Shown: positions 35,334 through 45,268, counted from the stretch's first letter. The stretch is DNA of 52,927 bases from Bacteroidales bacterium (GCA_016783885.1 JADHVR010000018.1:1-52927); one strand, 5' to 3'. Notes: generated from the sequence alone by a model not told the origin. Program-made: numbers and translations.

Positions 35334-37469
35334 TTATAAACTTATAAATATTCCAAGGAACAAAAATCTTTTCGCTCCGGGTGTTACGGCAAAGGAGTTA
35401 TAATTTCCATTGCTGTCGGGAGTTAAGCTATATTGATAACCGAATACGTTATCAAGCCCCAATATATTGTTTACCGAAAAATATACGATTGTAAAATTAC
35501 CCCATAAATTTGTAAGATAGCTCAGATTAAAACTAAGGTCATTGTAAGCTTTTGTTTTATCAGATAGAAAATCAGGATTATTAGGATTAATATAAGTTCT
35601 TCCGCTTGCAAATCTATAGGTCATCCCAATCTGTGAACTTATTTTGGATATGTAGTGTTTGTACACAACAGATAGATTGTGGTTCGAGACAAATGTAGGT
35701 GTGGCAGAAACCGGATAATCCCGGTAATTGCGTTTTGTGTCGATATAAGAGTAAGAAATCCAGTAATCATGATTTCCGAAAGAATTATCCCGCCAAAAGA
35801 TATCGATTCCCCGTGCATATCCTTTACCGAAGTTATTATAAGCTGAAGGATCGTACAAATATAAACTGTCGTATTTCACAAGGTTTTTATAATCTTTATA
35901 AAAAACCTCTATCCTGAATGTCCTGTTGTTTTTAATGATCTGGTAATTCAAAATGTAATGTGTGGCTTTTTCAAAGCTCAGGTCGCGATTGAATTCAAGA
36001 TAATGGTCATTAGGTGATTGAAAAAACGTACCGTACGCCAGCGACACCTGACTTTTCTTGCCTGTCTTATAAGCCAGAGATATCCTGGGCGACAGGTTTG
36101 ATTCTTTTAACAAACTTGAATATTCAGCCCTTCCTCCTACCCGTGCTGCAAATTTTCCATTGATCATAAATTCCGCTTCAACAAAGACTGATGAAATATT
36201 ATCAGTAAAGTCGCTGAAAAAATTTTCATTTCTCTTTGAATCAAAATAATCCTGGGAGAACTGCCTGTTCCAGACATCCCCTCCGAATTTGATTTTAATA
36301 TCTTCACTCAATAAACAAGCCAGGTTATATTTGAATTGAAGGCTTTTGGTTTTTTCTTTTATCTCGTCTTGTTCAATCTTTGTATCGTCAACATTAAATG
36401 TATAAGAAACGCCGCCATTCGAAATCCATTTTTTCCCGTACAGGTCACGGTAAGTTGCATTGAAATATCCATTATCATCATTCAGATTAATGTCATTTGT
36501 TGTTGCTACGTCCATATAGTTTGGATAACGAAGTTTGCTTTTACCATGGCTGACCTGGCTATAGAATTTGATCAATCCGTCTTTTCCTGTCTTTTGCCTG
36601 AATGATAAAGAACCGCCGATTCCTTTTGGCGCTTCCTGCCAGTCGAAATCTTGTTTAAAGAGGTTGAAATACGGTGTGAGATTAAAGTAATCGGCTGAAA
36701 CGGATACAGATGATTTTTGCCATCTTTGTGTATGAGACGCCCCAACTCCGACACTCATCAACGAAATACCTGAAACCGATTCTGAAGGAAGGTCGGTAGT
36801 TTGCAATATAAGGGCAGAGGATAATGCCTGACCATATTCGGCTGAGTATCCTCCTGAACTGAAAATAGTACCTTTAAAAAGAAATGGAGAAAACCTCCCT
36901 CTTGATGGAACATCGGGTGTGGTTGATTCATAAGGTTTGTCAACGATCATCCCATCGATAAAGGTACGGGTTTCGTAACTGTCGCCTCCCCTGACGAAAA
37001 GTTTACCTTCTTCTCCAACCATCTGGGTTCCCGGTAATGTGTTTATCGCAGAAGGAATATCAGCTAATCCGCCTGCTGTGGTTACAATGTCAAGCGGTTT
37101 CATTATAACTGATTTTTTCTCGTCGCTTGCTTCGAATGACCCTGCGGTAATCACTACCGCATTCAATTGGCTATTGCTTTCTTTTATAACAATATCAAGG
37201 AAAATGCTTCCGCCGGTTACTTCCATTTCTTTTTCGCAAGTTTTATACCCGATACAGCTGACAACAAGAATCTGATTACCCTGAAGTTCTGTTTTGATTT
37301 TATAGTTCCCGTCAGCATCCGTTGATGCTCCATCATAAGTTCCTTTCAAGTAAATATTAACACCAACTATCGGTTCACCTTTTTTATCTGTAACTTTTCC
37401 CGAAATTACAGTTTGCGAAAAAACTGCCTGGCAATAAAACAGAATTAAAATAATAAACTTGACTTTCAT
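35334..37469 (-). CDS. TonB-dependent receptor with CarboxypepD_reg-like domain
   Basis: An outer-membrane active transporter of 711 aa from the ATG at 37469, which opens with a clean signal peptide (MKVKFIILILFYCQAVFSQ); the frame extends 13 codons further to 37508. After the signal comes a carboxypeptidase-regulatory-like domain (VISGKVTDKKGEPIVGVNIYL), the plug (about 120-230; DIPSAINTLPGTQMVGEEG, LFVRGGDSYETRTFIDG) and a 22-strand barrel to the C-terminal LFLGIFISL. No SusD partner follows; instead a TPR protein and a LytS/LytTR pair do. The substrate is unknown, and a peptide, siderophore or cofactor is possible. Confidence 0.92.
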   Translation of the reverse strand: MKVKFIILILFYCQAVFSQTVISGKVTDKKGEPIVGVNIYLKGTYDGASTDADGNYKIKTELQGNQILVVSCIGYKTCEKEMEVTGGSIFLDIVIKESNSQLNAVVITAGSFEASDEKKSVIMKPLDIVTTAGGLADIPSAINTLPGTQMVGEEGKLFVRGGDSYETRTFIDGMIVDKPYESTTPDVPSRGRFSPFLFKGTIFSSGGYSAEYGQALSSALILQTTDLPSESVSGISLMSVGVGASHTQRWQKSSVSVSADYFNLTPYFNLFKQDFDWQEAPKGIGGSLSFRQKTGKDGLIKFYSQVSHGKSKLRYPNYMDVATTNDINLNDDNGYFNATYRDLYGKKWISNGGVSYTFNVDDTKIEQDEIKEKTKSLQFKYNLACLLSEDIKIKFGGDVWNRQFSQDYFDSKRNENFFSDFTDNISSVFVEAEFMINGKFAARVGGRAEYSSLLKESNLSPRISLAYKTGKKSQVSLAYGTFFQSPNDHYLEFNRDLSFEKATHYILNYQIIKNNRTFRIEVFYKDYKNLVKYDSLYLYDPSAYNNFGKGYARGIDIFWRDNSFGNHDYWISYSYIDTKRNYRDYPVSATPTFVSNHNLSVVYKHYISKISSQIGMTYRFASGRTYINPNNPDFLSDKTKAYNDLSFNLSYLTNLWGNFTIVYFSVNNILGLDNVFGYQYSLTPDSNGNYNSFAVTPGAKRFLFLGIFISL

Positions 37470-37785
37470 TGTTGAATTATTTGTTTGCAAAGATGTGTTC
37501 GTTTTCATGGCGAAAAAATTTTTAATTACCGAATTGTAGATTTCTGCGGAAGAACTGTTATTCTATTTTAGATTTATTTTATTTGGTTATAACCTGCACA
37601 ATTCACAAAAACCGTTAAAACGGTTTAATTACTAATTCATAAATAATGCAGGATAAAGGTAATTCGGCAATTTTTATAAGGCTTTTCCTGTCTTGCTGAA
37701 AAAAAGATTACTTTTACATGGTTAATTTCTTAAATCATTGTAATTATCAAAAAATTCAAATATGTTTCACTAAAAATCAATTGTA

Positions 37786-40752
37786 ATGAAATCTCGAAAA
37801 AAAGTACAAATGGCATTTCACTATGCAAAAAAATTAGTAATTGTTTTTATCCTGGCAGCATTGATTGCCTGTTCGGCTGATAAATACAAAGTACACACCG
37901 CCACCGATTCAAATGGTTACACCTATGAGTATGTCTCAAATGATCCGTTAAAAGCGAGGATTTATACTCTCGATAATGGCTTAAAAATTTATTTGAGTTA
38001 CAATGCCGATGAACCCCGTATTGCAACGCTTATTGGAGTAAGGGCAGGTTCAACATCCGATCCGGTTGAAACCACCGGTTTAGCTCATTATTTCGAACAC
38101 ATGATGTTTAAAGGAACCAATAAGGTCGCAGCCCTTAACTGGGAAGAAGAAAAATTTTATTTAACTATGATTTCCGACCTGTTCGAGCAGCACAGGGCGA
38201 CCGATGATTCTGCAACGAAAAAAGCCCTTTATAAAAAAATCGACAGTGTTTCGCAAATTGCCGCTTCTTTTGTTGCAGCCAATGAGTATGACAAACTTGT
38301 TTCAAGCCTCGGGGCTAAGAGGACTAATGCAGGAACCTCTTATGAGCAAACGGTTTATATCAATGATATTCCTTCTAATGAATTTGAAAAATGGCTGGAA
38401 CTGGAAAGCGAACGTTTTAGTGAAATGGTTTTACGGCTGTTTCACACAGAATTAGAAACAGTGTATGAAGAATTTAATATGTACCAGGATATGGATCGGA
38501 GCCGGGTAAACAAAGCCTTGGTGGCAGGGCTTTTCCCAAATCATCCTTATGGACGTGATGTCATCGGTTTACCCGAACATATAAAAAATCCCTCCCTTGT
38601 TAATATAAACAAATTTGCCCAAACATGGTATGTTCCGAACAATATGGCAATAGCTTTGTCAGGTGATCTTGATTATGAAAATGCCATTGTATTGATCGAT
38701 AAATATTTCGGTCCGATGAAATCCAATCAAAACCTGCCTGTGATTGAACAACCTGTTGAGGAACCAATTAACGAACCTGTTACAAAAGAAGTGATCGGGC
38801 CTGATGCTGAATCTTTGATCTTCGCATATCGATTTGACGGAGATAATTCTATGGATCAGAAGTACGTTACCCTGATCGATATGATACTCAGTAACAGCCA
38901 GGCAGGATTGATCGACCTGGATCTGAATCAGAAACAAAAAGTCCTGAGAGCAGGAGCTTATCCACGGTTTATGCGGGATTACGGCATACACAGGTTTTAT
39001 GGACAGCCTCGCGAAGGTCAAACCCTGGAAGAGGTAAAAGACCTTTTATTGGGTGAAATTGAAAAAGTAAAAACCGGTGAATTTGACGATTGGATGATCC
39101 AGGCTGTAATAAATGACTTGCGCTTGTCTGAAATCAGGGGACAGGAAAGCAATTTCTCACGGATATTTGAATTTATGGATATATTCATTAAAAATGTTCC
39201 GTATTCCGACCGGCTGAAATTTTTAGATGAACTTGAAAAAATTTCAAAAGAGGATTTAATGGCTTTTGCAAAAGAAAAATACAGAAACAACTACGTTGTA
39301 GTTTACAAGAGAACCGGCGAAAATAAGAACCTTGTGAAGGTTGAAAAACCTCCGATCACTCCAATTAAGATCAACCGCGAAGACCAGTCGGAATTTTACA
39401 AAGAATTTATTAAAGAAGAATCCAAACCCATCAAACCTGTTTTTGTAGATTTTAAAAAAGAAATTATTAGTGATAAGTTGAATTCAGGAATAGAAATCAG
39501 TTATATTAAAAATAAAACTAATGAGCTTTTTAACCTTCAGTATATTATCGATATGGGTAAAAAGCATAATCTGGAATTACCCCTGGCAGTTAATTATCTT
39601 CCGTACATAGGCACAGATAAATATACTCCCGAAGAGTTACAGAAAGAATTTTTCAAACACGGTTTAAGTATGAACGTTTATACCGGCAACGAAAGATGCT
39701 ATGTTTATATAACCGGTTTACAAAAGTCGTTTGAAAAAGGAGTGGAACTGCTGGAGCATGTGCTTGCCAGCGCTGTGCCCGACCAGAAAGCGTATGACGA
39801 TTATATAGATGGAATATTAAAGAAAAGAAGTGACGCAAAGTTGAATAAATCCAGCATTTTATGGGGTGGATTATACAATTACGGCAGATACGGTGCATTC
39901 AATCCGAACACGAATATAATTCCCGAAGAAGGACTGAAAAAAATCGATCCCTCAGAATTGACAAACCTGATCAAAGACCTGTATTCTTATGAACACAGAT
40001 TATTTTTTTACGGACAGGAAGACCTTAAGGATATGATCCCTGTTATTGATAAATACCATAATGTTCCCGGTGAATTAAAACCTTATCCTTCGCCCGTTAA
40101 GTATATTGAACAGGAAACAGATAAAAACATTGTGTATTTTGTAAATTACGACATGAGCCAGGTATCTATAATGATGATAGCTAAAGGGCCTATGTTCGAT
40201 AAATCCCTGATTCCACCTTCAAGAGTGTTTGGCGAATACTTTGGCAGTGGTCTCTCATCCATTGTTTTTCAGGAGATACGCGAGGCAAGAGGCTTGGCTT
40301 ACTCAGCCTTTTCAGCTTTTGCCATTCCTGCCAGAAAAGACGAATCAAATTTTATCTATGGTTTTGTAGGAACCCAGGCTGATAAGCTCGGAGATGCTAC
40401 AAATGCCTTACTCGACCTGATGAACAATATGCCGAAAGCTCAAAAACAGTTTGAACTGGCAAAGGAATCAATCAGGAAGAAGATTGAAACCGAACGCATC
40501 ATTAAAACAAACATATTCTGGACCTATCAGCGGAATTTAGACAGAGGCATCGACTATGATATCAGGCAGGATGTTTATAATTACGTAAAATCTGTTGAAT
40601 TAGATGATTTCAGTTATTTCTTCGACAAATACATCAAAGACAATAATTACACGATTCTTGTAATGGGCAACAAGGAAATGGTTGATATGAATGTACTTGG
40701 CAAGCTTGGAACCGTAAAAGAATTGACGCTGGAAGAGATATTTAATTATTAA
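37786..40752 (+). CDS. M16-family zinc metallopeptidase, lipoprotein
   Basis: A 988-aa pitrilysin/insulinase-family peptidase with a lipoprotein signal (C29 in ALIAC). The N-terminal half carries the inverted zinc motif HxxEH (H101, E104, H105 in HYFEHMMFKG) and the downstream Glu ligand in ELETVYEEF (about 228). A second M16 domain (about 570-985; RVFGEYFGSGLSSIVFQEIREARGLAYS) lacks the metal site, as is usual. It probably degrades peptides in the periplasm or at the envelope. An in-frame ATG at 37810 is an alternative start. It is convergent with the EnvC-like gene. Confidence 0.92.
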   Translation: MKSRKKVQMAFHYAKKLVIVFILAALIACSADKYKVHTATDSNGYTYEYVSNDPLKARIYTLDNGLKIYLSYNADEPRIATLIGVRAGSTSDPVETTGLAHYFEHMMFKGTNKVAALNWEEEKFYLTMISDLFEQHRATDDSATKKALYKKIDSVSQIAASFVAANEYDKLVSSLGAKRTNAGTSYEQTVYINDIPSNEFEKWLELESERFSEMVLRLFHTELETVYEEFNMYQDMDRSRVNKALVAGLFPNHPYGRDVIGLPEHIKNPSLVNINKFAQTWYVPNNMAIALSGDLDYENAIVLIDKYFGPMKSNQNLPVIEQPVEEPINEPVTKEVIGPDAESLIFAYRFDGDNSMDQKYVTLIDMILSNSQAGLIDLDLNQKQKVLRAGAYPRFMRDYGIHRFYGQPREGQTLEEVKDLLLGEIEKVKTGEFDDWMIQAVINDLRLSEIRGQESNFSRIFEFMDIFIKNVPYSDRLKFLDELEKISKEDLMAFAKEKYRNNYVVVYKRTGENKNLVKVEKPPITPIKINREDQSEFYKEFIKEESKPIKPVFVDFKKEIISDKLNSGIEISYIKNKTNELFNLQYIIDMGKKHNLELPLAVNYLPYIGTDKYTPEELQKEFFKHGLSMNVYTGNERCYVYITGLQKSFEKGVELLEHVLASAVPDQKAYDDYIDGILKKRSDAKLNKSSILWGGLYNYGRYGAFNPNTNIIPEEGLKKIDPSELTNLIKDLYSYEHRLFFYGQEDLKDMIPVIDKYHNVPGELKPYPSPVKYIEQETDKNIVYFVNYDMSQVSIMMIAKGPMFDKSLIPPSRVFGEYFGSGLSSIVFQEIREARGLAYSAFSAFAIPARKDESNFIYGFVGTQADKLGDATNALLDLMNNMPKAQKQFELAKESIRKKIETERIIKTNIFWTYQRNLDRGIDYDIRQDVYNYVKSVELDDFSYFFDKYIKDNNYTILVMGNKEMVDMNVLGKLGTVKELTLEEIFNY

Positions 40753-40794
40753 ACTGAAACTGAATTCGTCTTTACAGATGAACAAAGATTGACA

Positions 40795-40875
40795 CAAATA
40801 ATCTGAGAAAATTTGTGTTAATCTGTGGTGAAAAAAAGATAGCACCACAGATAGACACAGATTAACACAAATTAA
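40795..40875. terminator. Large inverted repeat between convergent genes
   Basis: AATTTGTGTTAATCTGTGGTG (starting about 40811) is mirrored by CACCACAGAT and, after an 11-nt duplication (AGACACAGATT), by AACACAAATT (ending about 40874). The hairpin lies midway between the converging M16 and EnvC-like genes and could stop transcription from both sides. The CACAGATTAACACA word is a frequent intergenic motif in Bacteroidota. Confidence 0.55.
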
Positions 40876-40882
40876 ATTATTT

Positions 40883-42112
40883 CTATTTCGCTAACCAACC
40901 GGCAGGATTGAGCAGGGTTTTTCCTTTCCAAAGTTCAAAGTGAAGTTCGGTTTTGGACTCATTAGCATCGGTGTGGATGCGACCTATCTCCTGCCTGATT
41001 TCCACCTTGTCGCCCTTTTGTACATAAACTTCATCTAAGTTGGAGTAAACCGACAGGAACTCCCCGTGCCGGATCATAATGACATAGTTGTAATTAGGTA
41101 TCGACATTACACGTGTAACCACCCCGCTGAAAATTGTCCTGGTTTTTGAATTCCGGTCGGTAAGGATATCAATACCATTGTTTTTAGTCTTTACATTTTT
41201 CAGGACAGGATGTGCATGTTCGCCAAAAGTGCTTGAGATAATGCCTCTTTCAAGTGGCCAGGGAAGCCTGCCTTTGTTAGATTCAAAATTGGCTGACAAC
41301 TGCATCTCCTCCGGTGTAAGGGCAAAAGTGGAGGTTCCCTTTTTACCTAATTTTTTAGCAGCCAGCCTTATCTCTTCAGCGATGATCTTTTCAATTTCTT
41401 TCTGTAGCTTTTTAGCAGCTTTCTCTTTTTTCTTAAGGGCTGACAGTAATTCTTTCTCCTTTGCATTAAGGTTTTTGACTGTTTTATTTTGCTGGCTCCT
41501 TTCACTTGCAAGCTCATTTAGTTCCTGTTCCTTCAACCGTAAAAGAGTTAACTTTTCAGATTTATACTTTTCCAGATTTTCAATAGTCCGGTTTATCTCT
41601 TTCTGGGTTTTTTCTATCAGTTCTGCCTGTGTTTCACGGTAAGCAGTATATTGTTGAAAATATTTAAGTCGTTGGTATGCCTGGTTGAAATCTTTCGAAG
41701 AAAAGACAAACATCATCCTGTCGTAAGAATTTCGGTTCTTATATGCATAATAAATCATCCTTGCGTATTCATCCTTCAAATTTTTCAGGTCATTTGTCAG
41801 GTCTTTAAGGATTTCGTTGTTGAGAGCAATCTGTTTGTTAACCGTGTTAATTTCCTGATTAATGGTGGCGATAAGCTTTTCGCGGCTGGATATCTTCTCC
41901 CTGAGGATGACCAAATGGTTGATGGATAACTGCTTGCTTTTTTTTGTTTGATCAAGAAGTTTATTTGTGTATTTTATTTCATCCTCAAGTTTGTTTTTTT
42001 CAGTCTGTAATTGTGCTTTTTTGTTTTGGCTAAATACGAAAGCAATGGAAGTAATATATAAGAACAGAAAGATAAAATGGAATTTGACCGGTATGTTAAT
42101 TCGATGTATCAA
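40883..42112 (-). CDS. EnvC-like murein hydrolase activator (degenerate M23)
   Basis: A periplasmic factor with a long coiled coil (KLEDEIKYTNKLLDQTKKSK through KKEKAAKKLQKEIEKII) and a C-terminal LytM/M23 domain (GIISSTFGEHAHPVLKNV to LNPAGWLAK). Two zinc ligand positions are changed: HxxxD reads NNGID, and the first His of HxH is Glu (ELHFEL). It should therefore activate an amidase, as EnvC and NlpD do, rather than cut peptidoglycan. No ATG precedes the signal peptide closely. TTG at 42112 gives MIHRINIPVKFHFIFLFLY and avoids overlap with the upstream gene; the open frame reaches 42238. It is the last gene of the dut-TPR-DUF4292 block. Confidence 0.85.
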   Translation of the reverse strand: MIHRINIPVKFHFIFLFLYITSIAFVFSQNKKAQLQTEKNKLEDEIKYTNKLLDQTKKSKQLSINHLVILREKISSREKLIATINQEINTVNKQIALNNEILKDLTNDLKNLKDEYARMIYYAYKNRNSYDRMMFVFSSKDFNQAYQRLKYFQQYTAYRETQAELIEKTQKEINRTIENLEKYKSEKLTLLRLKEQELNELASERSQQNKTVKNLNAKEKELLSALKKKEKAAKKLQKEIEKIIAEEIRLAAKKLGKKGTSTFALTPEEMQLSANFESNKGRLPWPLERGIISSTFGEHAHPVLKNVKTKNNGIDILTDRNSKTRTIFSGVVTRVMSIPNYNYVIMIRHGEFLSVYSNLDEVYVQKGDKVEIRQEIGRIHTDANESKTELHFELWKGKTLLNPAGWLAK

Positions 42113-42152
42113 GATTTCAAAATAAATAATAATTTCAATGTTTAACTTGCTC

Positions 42153-43028
42153 TTAATAAATACATGTATATTTCGAGGATATCTTAAACGGGAAACGCTG
42201 TATTTTATTAATTGTGATTTTTGAGTAATTAATTTCAATTTTTAACGGGGTTTCTGCAGTTATTTCATACGAAATATGATGAGGAATAAGTTGCCCGTCC
42301 ACAAAGCGAAAATCAGAATAAGTTGCCGAAAGCTTTTTATTTTCTTTTTTTATCTCCTTTATTTTCATTTGGGTGATCTTGAATGTTTCAGGATTAAGGA
42401 AGATATTCTGTATGAAAATACGCTCGGCATCCTGAGCCGTTTGTACATATTTTTTTAATTTTCTTCTGTCTGCCGTTACTAAATGGTATTCCTTACTATC
42501 ATAAGTTGCCCTGAACTTTCCGTTTTCGTAATACGTGAGGTCGTTGCCTAAAAGGATTGACTGCATAACATCATAATCCACGTTTGAACCAAGAAAATCG
42601 TTTACAATCAGATAATCACCCAGAAAATAATTTTTATTAATTCGATTGATGAATTTAACAGAATCGGCAGTAATAAGCAGCCTTGCCATTTCAATACCAA
42701 GGGCGGGAGAAAAAGACACCCAGGTTACACTGTCTTTGCGCATTCGTAACTGACCGCTAAAAGATGTTTTCTTTTTATCTATGATCAGGTCTAATTTGTA
42801 TTTTGCTGAAAACCAATCGAACTGAAGCTCATTTTCTTTAAGTCTCTCAAAAAGATAATCAGCGCCATACTTCTTAATAGGTCCTTTTATCACCTTTCTG
42901 GTTGTTTTACAAGAATAAAAGACAAAAGTAAAAAGACAAAAGTAAAAAGTGAAGCGAAGCAAACCCGTATGGGACAAAAGTAAAAAACTGCCGACTGCCG
43001 ACTGGAGACTGGAGACTGACTTATTCAT
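42153..43028 (-). CDS. DUF4292 lipoprotein
   Basis: A 291-aa protein matching, as I recall it, the Bacteroidota DUF4292 family (YGADYLFERLKENELQFDWFSAKYKLDL, RMRKDSVTWVSFSPALGIEMARL, YSKITINKIQRFPF), probably a LolB-like lipid-binding fold in the periplasm. The signal peptide ends at a lipobox Cys (FVFYSC). From ATG 43028, which overlaps the upstream TPR gene stop (ATGAATAAG), the first 40 codons are built of simple repeats (42921-43020). A TTG at 42962 would give a more ordinary signal, MLRFTFYFCLFTFVFYSC. Neighbours on both sides are envelope genes. Confidence 0.83.
   Translation of the reverse strand: MNKSVSSLQSAVGSFLLLSHTGLLRFTFYFCLFTFVFYSCKTTRKVIKGPIKKYGADYLFERLKENELQFDWFSAKYKLDLIIDKKKTSFSGQLRMRKDSVTWVSFSPALGIEMARLLITADSVKFINRINKNYFLGDYLIVNDFLGSNVDYDVMQSILLGNDLTYYENGKFRATYDSKEYHLVTADRRKLKKYVQTAQDAERIFIQNIFLNPETFKITQMKIKEIKKENKKLSATYSDFRFVDGQLIPHHISYEITAETPLKIEINYSKITINKIQRFPFKISSKYTCIY
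42921..43020. repeat. Simple-repeat block inside the DUF4292 signal peptide
   Basis: GACAAAAGTAAAAA occurs exactly at 42921-42934, 42935-42948 and 42973-42986. Next to it are heptamers ACTGCCG twice (42987-43000) and ACTGGAG twice (43001-43014). On the minus strand each 14-mer contains TACTTTTG, a perfect -7 promoter word. Confidence 0.85.
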
Positions 43029-44766
43029 ACATCACTTTATCTTCAACTTTTTTATCAAGAAATTCCGAACCTTTACCTGCTTCCTTTGCTTTTAGCCACC
43101 ACTCATTAGCTTCTTTTTTTTCGCCAAGTTGCCATAGCACATCTCCGTAATGTTCGAGAATAACGGCATTGGACTCTGCTCCATTCTCAATTGCTTTTTC
43201 AATCCAGATCTTAGCTTCTTCGTAATATCCCATTTTATAAAGAACCCACCCGTAAGTATCCTGGTTAGCAGAACTGTTGGGTTTTAGCTCGGTTGATTTT
43301 TTAGCCATTTTAGCTGCTTTATCTAACTTCTCATTTCGAAGAGAAAGATAATAGGCATAATTGTTTAAAACGTAATCGTTATCGGGGTCTAAGGAGAGTG
43401 CTTTTTCATAAAATTCGTCTGACTTTTCATTGTCTTTAAGCTGGTTGTAAGCATCCCCGAGATAAGTATAGAACTGAACTTCCATTAAAGGATTGTCAAC
43501 AATATAAAAAAGTCCCCGGTCTAAAACTTTAGCACACTCATCCCAGTTTTTTTTCTGGTAATAAGCGCTGCCTGCAAAAAGATATGGGAGGGGCTGTTCG
43601 GGAAACAGTTCAATAACTTTTATGCTTTCGTTAAGCAAGGCGTTAGTATCATTCAGCTCCGACTCGGTAAATAACAATTGCTCCCAAACTAAATATTTAC
43701 TGCTGTCTAACGAAATTACTTTTCTGAACGCATCCCTTGCTTCTTCAAATTTATTATCCCGGAAAAGAAAATCTCCATATATCGAATATGTTTTAGGATC
43801 ATCAGGATGTGTATCCATTAAGATTTCAGATAATTCAAAAGCCTGATGTTTAAGGTCGGAGTATATTTCCGTAACCGTGTAATAGGTAATCAGAATTTGG
43901 ATTTTCGTGTCAATGTCAAGATTCGGGTTTGCAAAACCGAGTTTCAATTCTTCAAAAGCTTTTTCTTCTTCTCCGTTTTTTTTGTAATAATCTGCCAGAG
44001 AAAAATGAATATATGGATTGTCAGGATCTATTTCAATGATCTTTTGATAGGCTTCCATCGCTTTATCTTCCAATCCATTGTCAAGACACATTTCCGCCAG
44101 GATAGCATAATATTTACTCTCTTCAGGAAACTTGCCAATCAATTTCTCAATTTCTTCAATAGCTTTATTTATCTTTTTCTCCTGAAGGTAAATACTCTGC
44201 TTTTTCAGTGAAAACTCTTCCGTTATTCCGATTTTTTCTTCCAGTTTATCGTAAACTTTAATAGCATCATCCAATTTGCCGTCGTAGAGGTAAACTAAGG
44301 CAAGCCTGTTATAATATTCGAGATTGTATGGATTGGATTTAACAATTTGTTCGTAAACCTTTGCAGCGTCATTATACCGCTCAAACGATTGTAACATGCT
44401 TGCGTAAAGTAGTTGGTAATAAATATTATCCGGATCAATTTTCGATGCTTTCTCTGATAATTCGAGTGCTTCATCCCGCCTGTTCTGCATAAGATATATT
44501 TTAGCAAGTTCAAACATCGAGGCATCATCATCCGGATTGAGTTTAAGGCACTTGTCGAATAGCTTGGCAGCTTCATCGTAATTTCCTAAAATCTTTTGTT
44601 TGTTGGCGTCAATAAAAACAGAAGAATTATCAATGTCTTTGGTTTTGGATTGCTTTAATTCCTTTGTCTCCTTACTTTGCGAACCAATACCTGTTTTAGT
44701 GGTTTTGCACGAAAGAAAAGTTAAAGTAATAAAAAAGAATAGTATGTATATAATATTTTTCAACAT
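43021..44766 (-). CDS. TPR lipoprotein of the envelope block
   Basis: A 581-aa protein with a lipoprotein signal (C20 in TLTFLSC) and about twelve TPR units from residue 55 to the end (for example YDEAAKLFDKCLKLNPDDDA, YEEAKIWIEKAIENGAESN). It is probably a periplasmic scaffold. The stop overlaps the DUF4292 ATG by 8 bp, so the two are translationally coupled. As far as I recall, the order dUTPase, TPR, DUF4292, EnvC-like is conserved in many Bacteroidota, suggesting a joint role in outer-membrane or cell-wall assembly. Confidence 0.9.
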   Translation of the reverse strand: MLKNIIYILFFFITLTFLSCKTTKTGIGSQSKETKELKQSKTKDIDNSSVFIDANKQKILGNYDEAAKLFDKCLKLNPDDDASMFELAKIYLMQNRRDEALELSEKASKIDPDNIYYQLLYASMLQSFERYNDAAKVYEQIVKSNPYNLEYYNRLALVYLYDGKLDDAIKVYDKLEEKIGITEEFSLKKQSIYLQEKKINKAIEEIEKLIGKFPEESKYYAILAEMCLDNGLEDKAMEAYQKIIEIDPDNPYIHFSLADYYKKNGEEEKAFEELKLGFANPNLDIDTKIQILITYYTVTEIYSDLKHQAFELSEILMDTHPDDPKTYSIYGDFLFRDNKFEEARDAFRKVISLDSSKYLVWEQLLFTESELNDTNALLNESIKVIELFPEQPLPYLFAGSAYYQKKNWDECAKVLDRGLFYIVDNPLMEVQFYTYLGDAYNQLKDNEKSDEFYEKALSLDPDNDYVLNNYAYYLSLRNEKLDKAAKMAKKSTELKPNSSANQDTYGWVLYKMGYYEEAKIWIEKAIENGAESNAVILEHYGDVLWQLGEKKEANEWWLKAKEAGKGSEFLDKKVEDKVMYE

Positions 44767-44791
44767 TTTTATTAAATCATAAATTTAAAAT

Positions 44792-44821
44792 CCCCGCCCG
44801 ACTGAACGTCGTTCGGGCGGG
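44792..44821. terminator. GC-rich hairpin between dut and the TPR gene
   Basis: CCCGCCCGA (44793-44801) and TCGGGCGGG (44813-44821) form a perfect 9-bp stem with an 11-nt loop. It follows dut on the minus strand and could end or attenuate its transcript before the TPR gene. Confidence 0.55.
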
Positions 44822-44833
44822 TAAAATCGTAAA

Positions 44834-45268
44834 TTATAAAGTGCCCGTACTCCCAAACCCTCCTGCTCCCCTTTCTGTTTCTTTCAGTTCTTCCATTTCA
44901 ATCCATTCGGCTTGTTCGTGTTTTGCAATTACCATTTGTGCAATTCTTTCGCCATCATTTATAATAAAGTCTTCGCTTGAAATATTTGCCAAAATAATTT
45001 TTATCTCTCCTCTGTAATCAGCATCAATTGTCCCGGGAGCATTTAATATTGTTATTCCTTTTTTTATTGCCAGTCCGCTGCGTGGTCTGATCTGTGCTTC
45101 ATAGCCAACCGGTAATTCGATAAAGAGTCCGGTGGGGATCAGCGCTCTTTCCAGAGGTTTCAGAACAACGGGCTTATCTAAGTCCGCCCTCAGGTCCATA
45201 CCGGCTGATGCATAAGTTTCATAAGATGGTAAAGCGTGTTTAGATGAGTTTACTATTTTGACTTTCAT
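44834..45268 (-). CDS. dut: Deoxyuridine 5'-triphosphate nucleotidohydrolase
   Basis: Hydrolyses dUTP to dUMP and PPi, keeping uracil out of DNA and feeding thymidylate synthesis. The 144-aa trimeric-type enzyme shows all five motifs: [43 protein letters not shown] and [10 protein letters not shown]. It lies 89 bp after the flippase gene and ahead of the TPR/DUF4292/EnvC genes on the same strand. Confidence 0.97.
   Translation of the reverse strand: MKVKIVNSSKHALPSYETYASAGMDLRADLDKPVVLKPLERALIPTGLFIELPVGYEAQIRPRSGLAIKKGITILNAPGTIDADYRGEIKIILANISSEDFIINDGERIAQMVIAKHEQAEWIEMEELKETERGAGGFGSTGTL

Noticed and set aside
41178-41642. 154-aa plus-strand ORF opposite the EnvC-like gene
   Set aside because: Ser/Phe-rich antisense translation of a Lys/Glu coiled coil; no domain seen.
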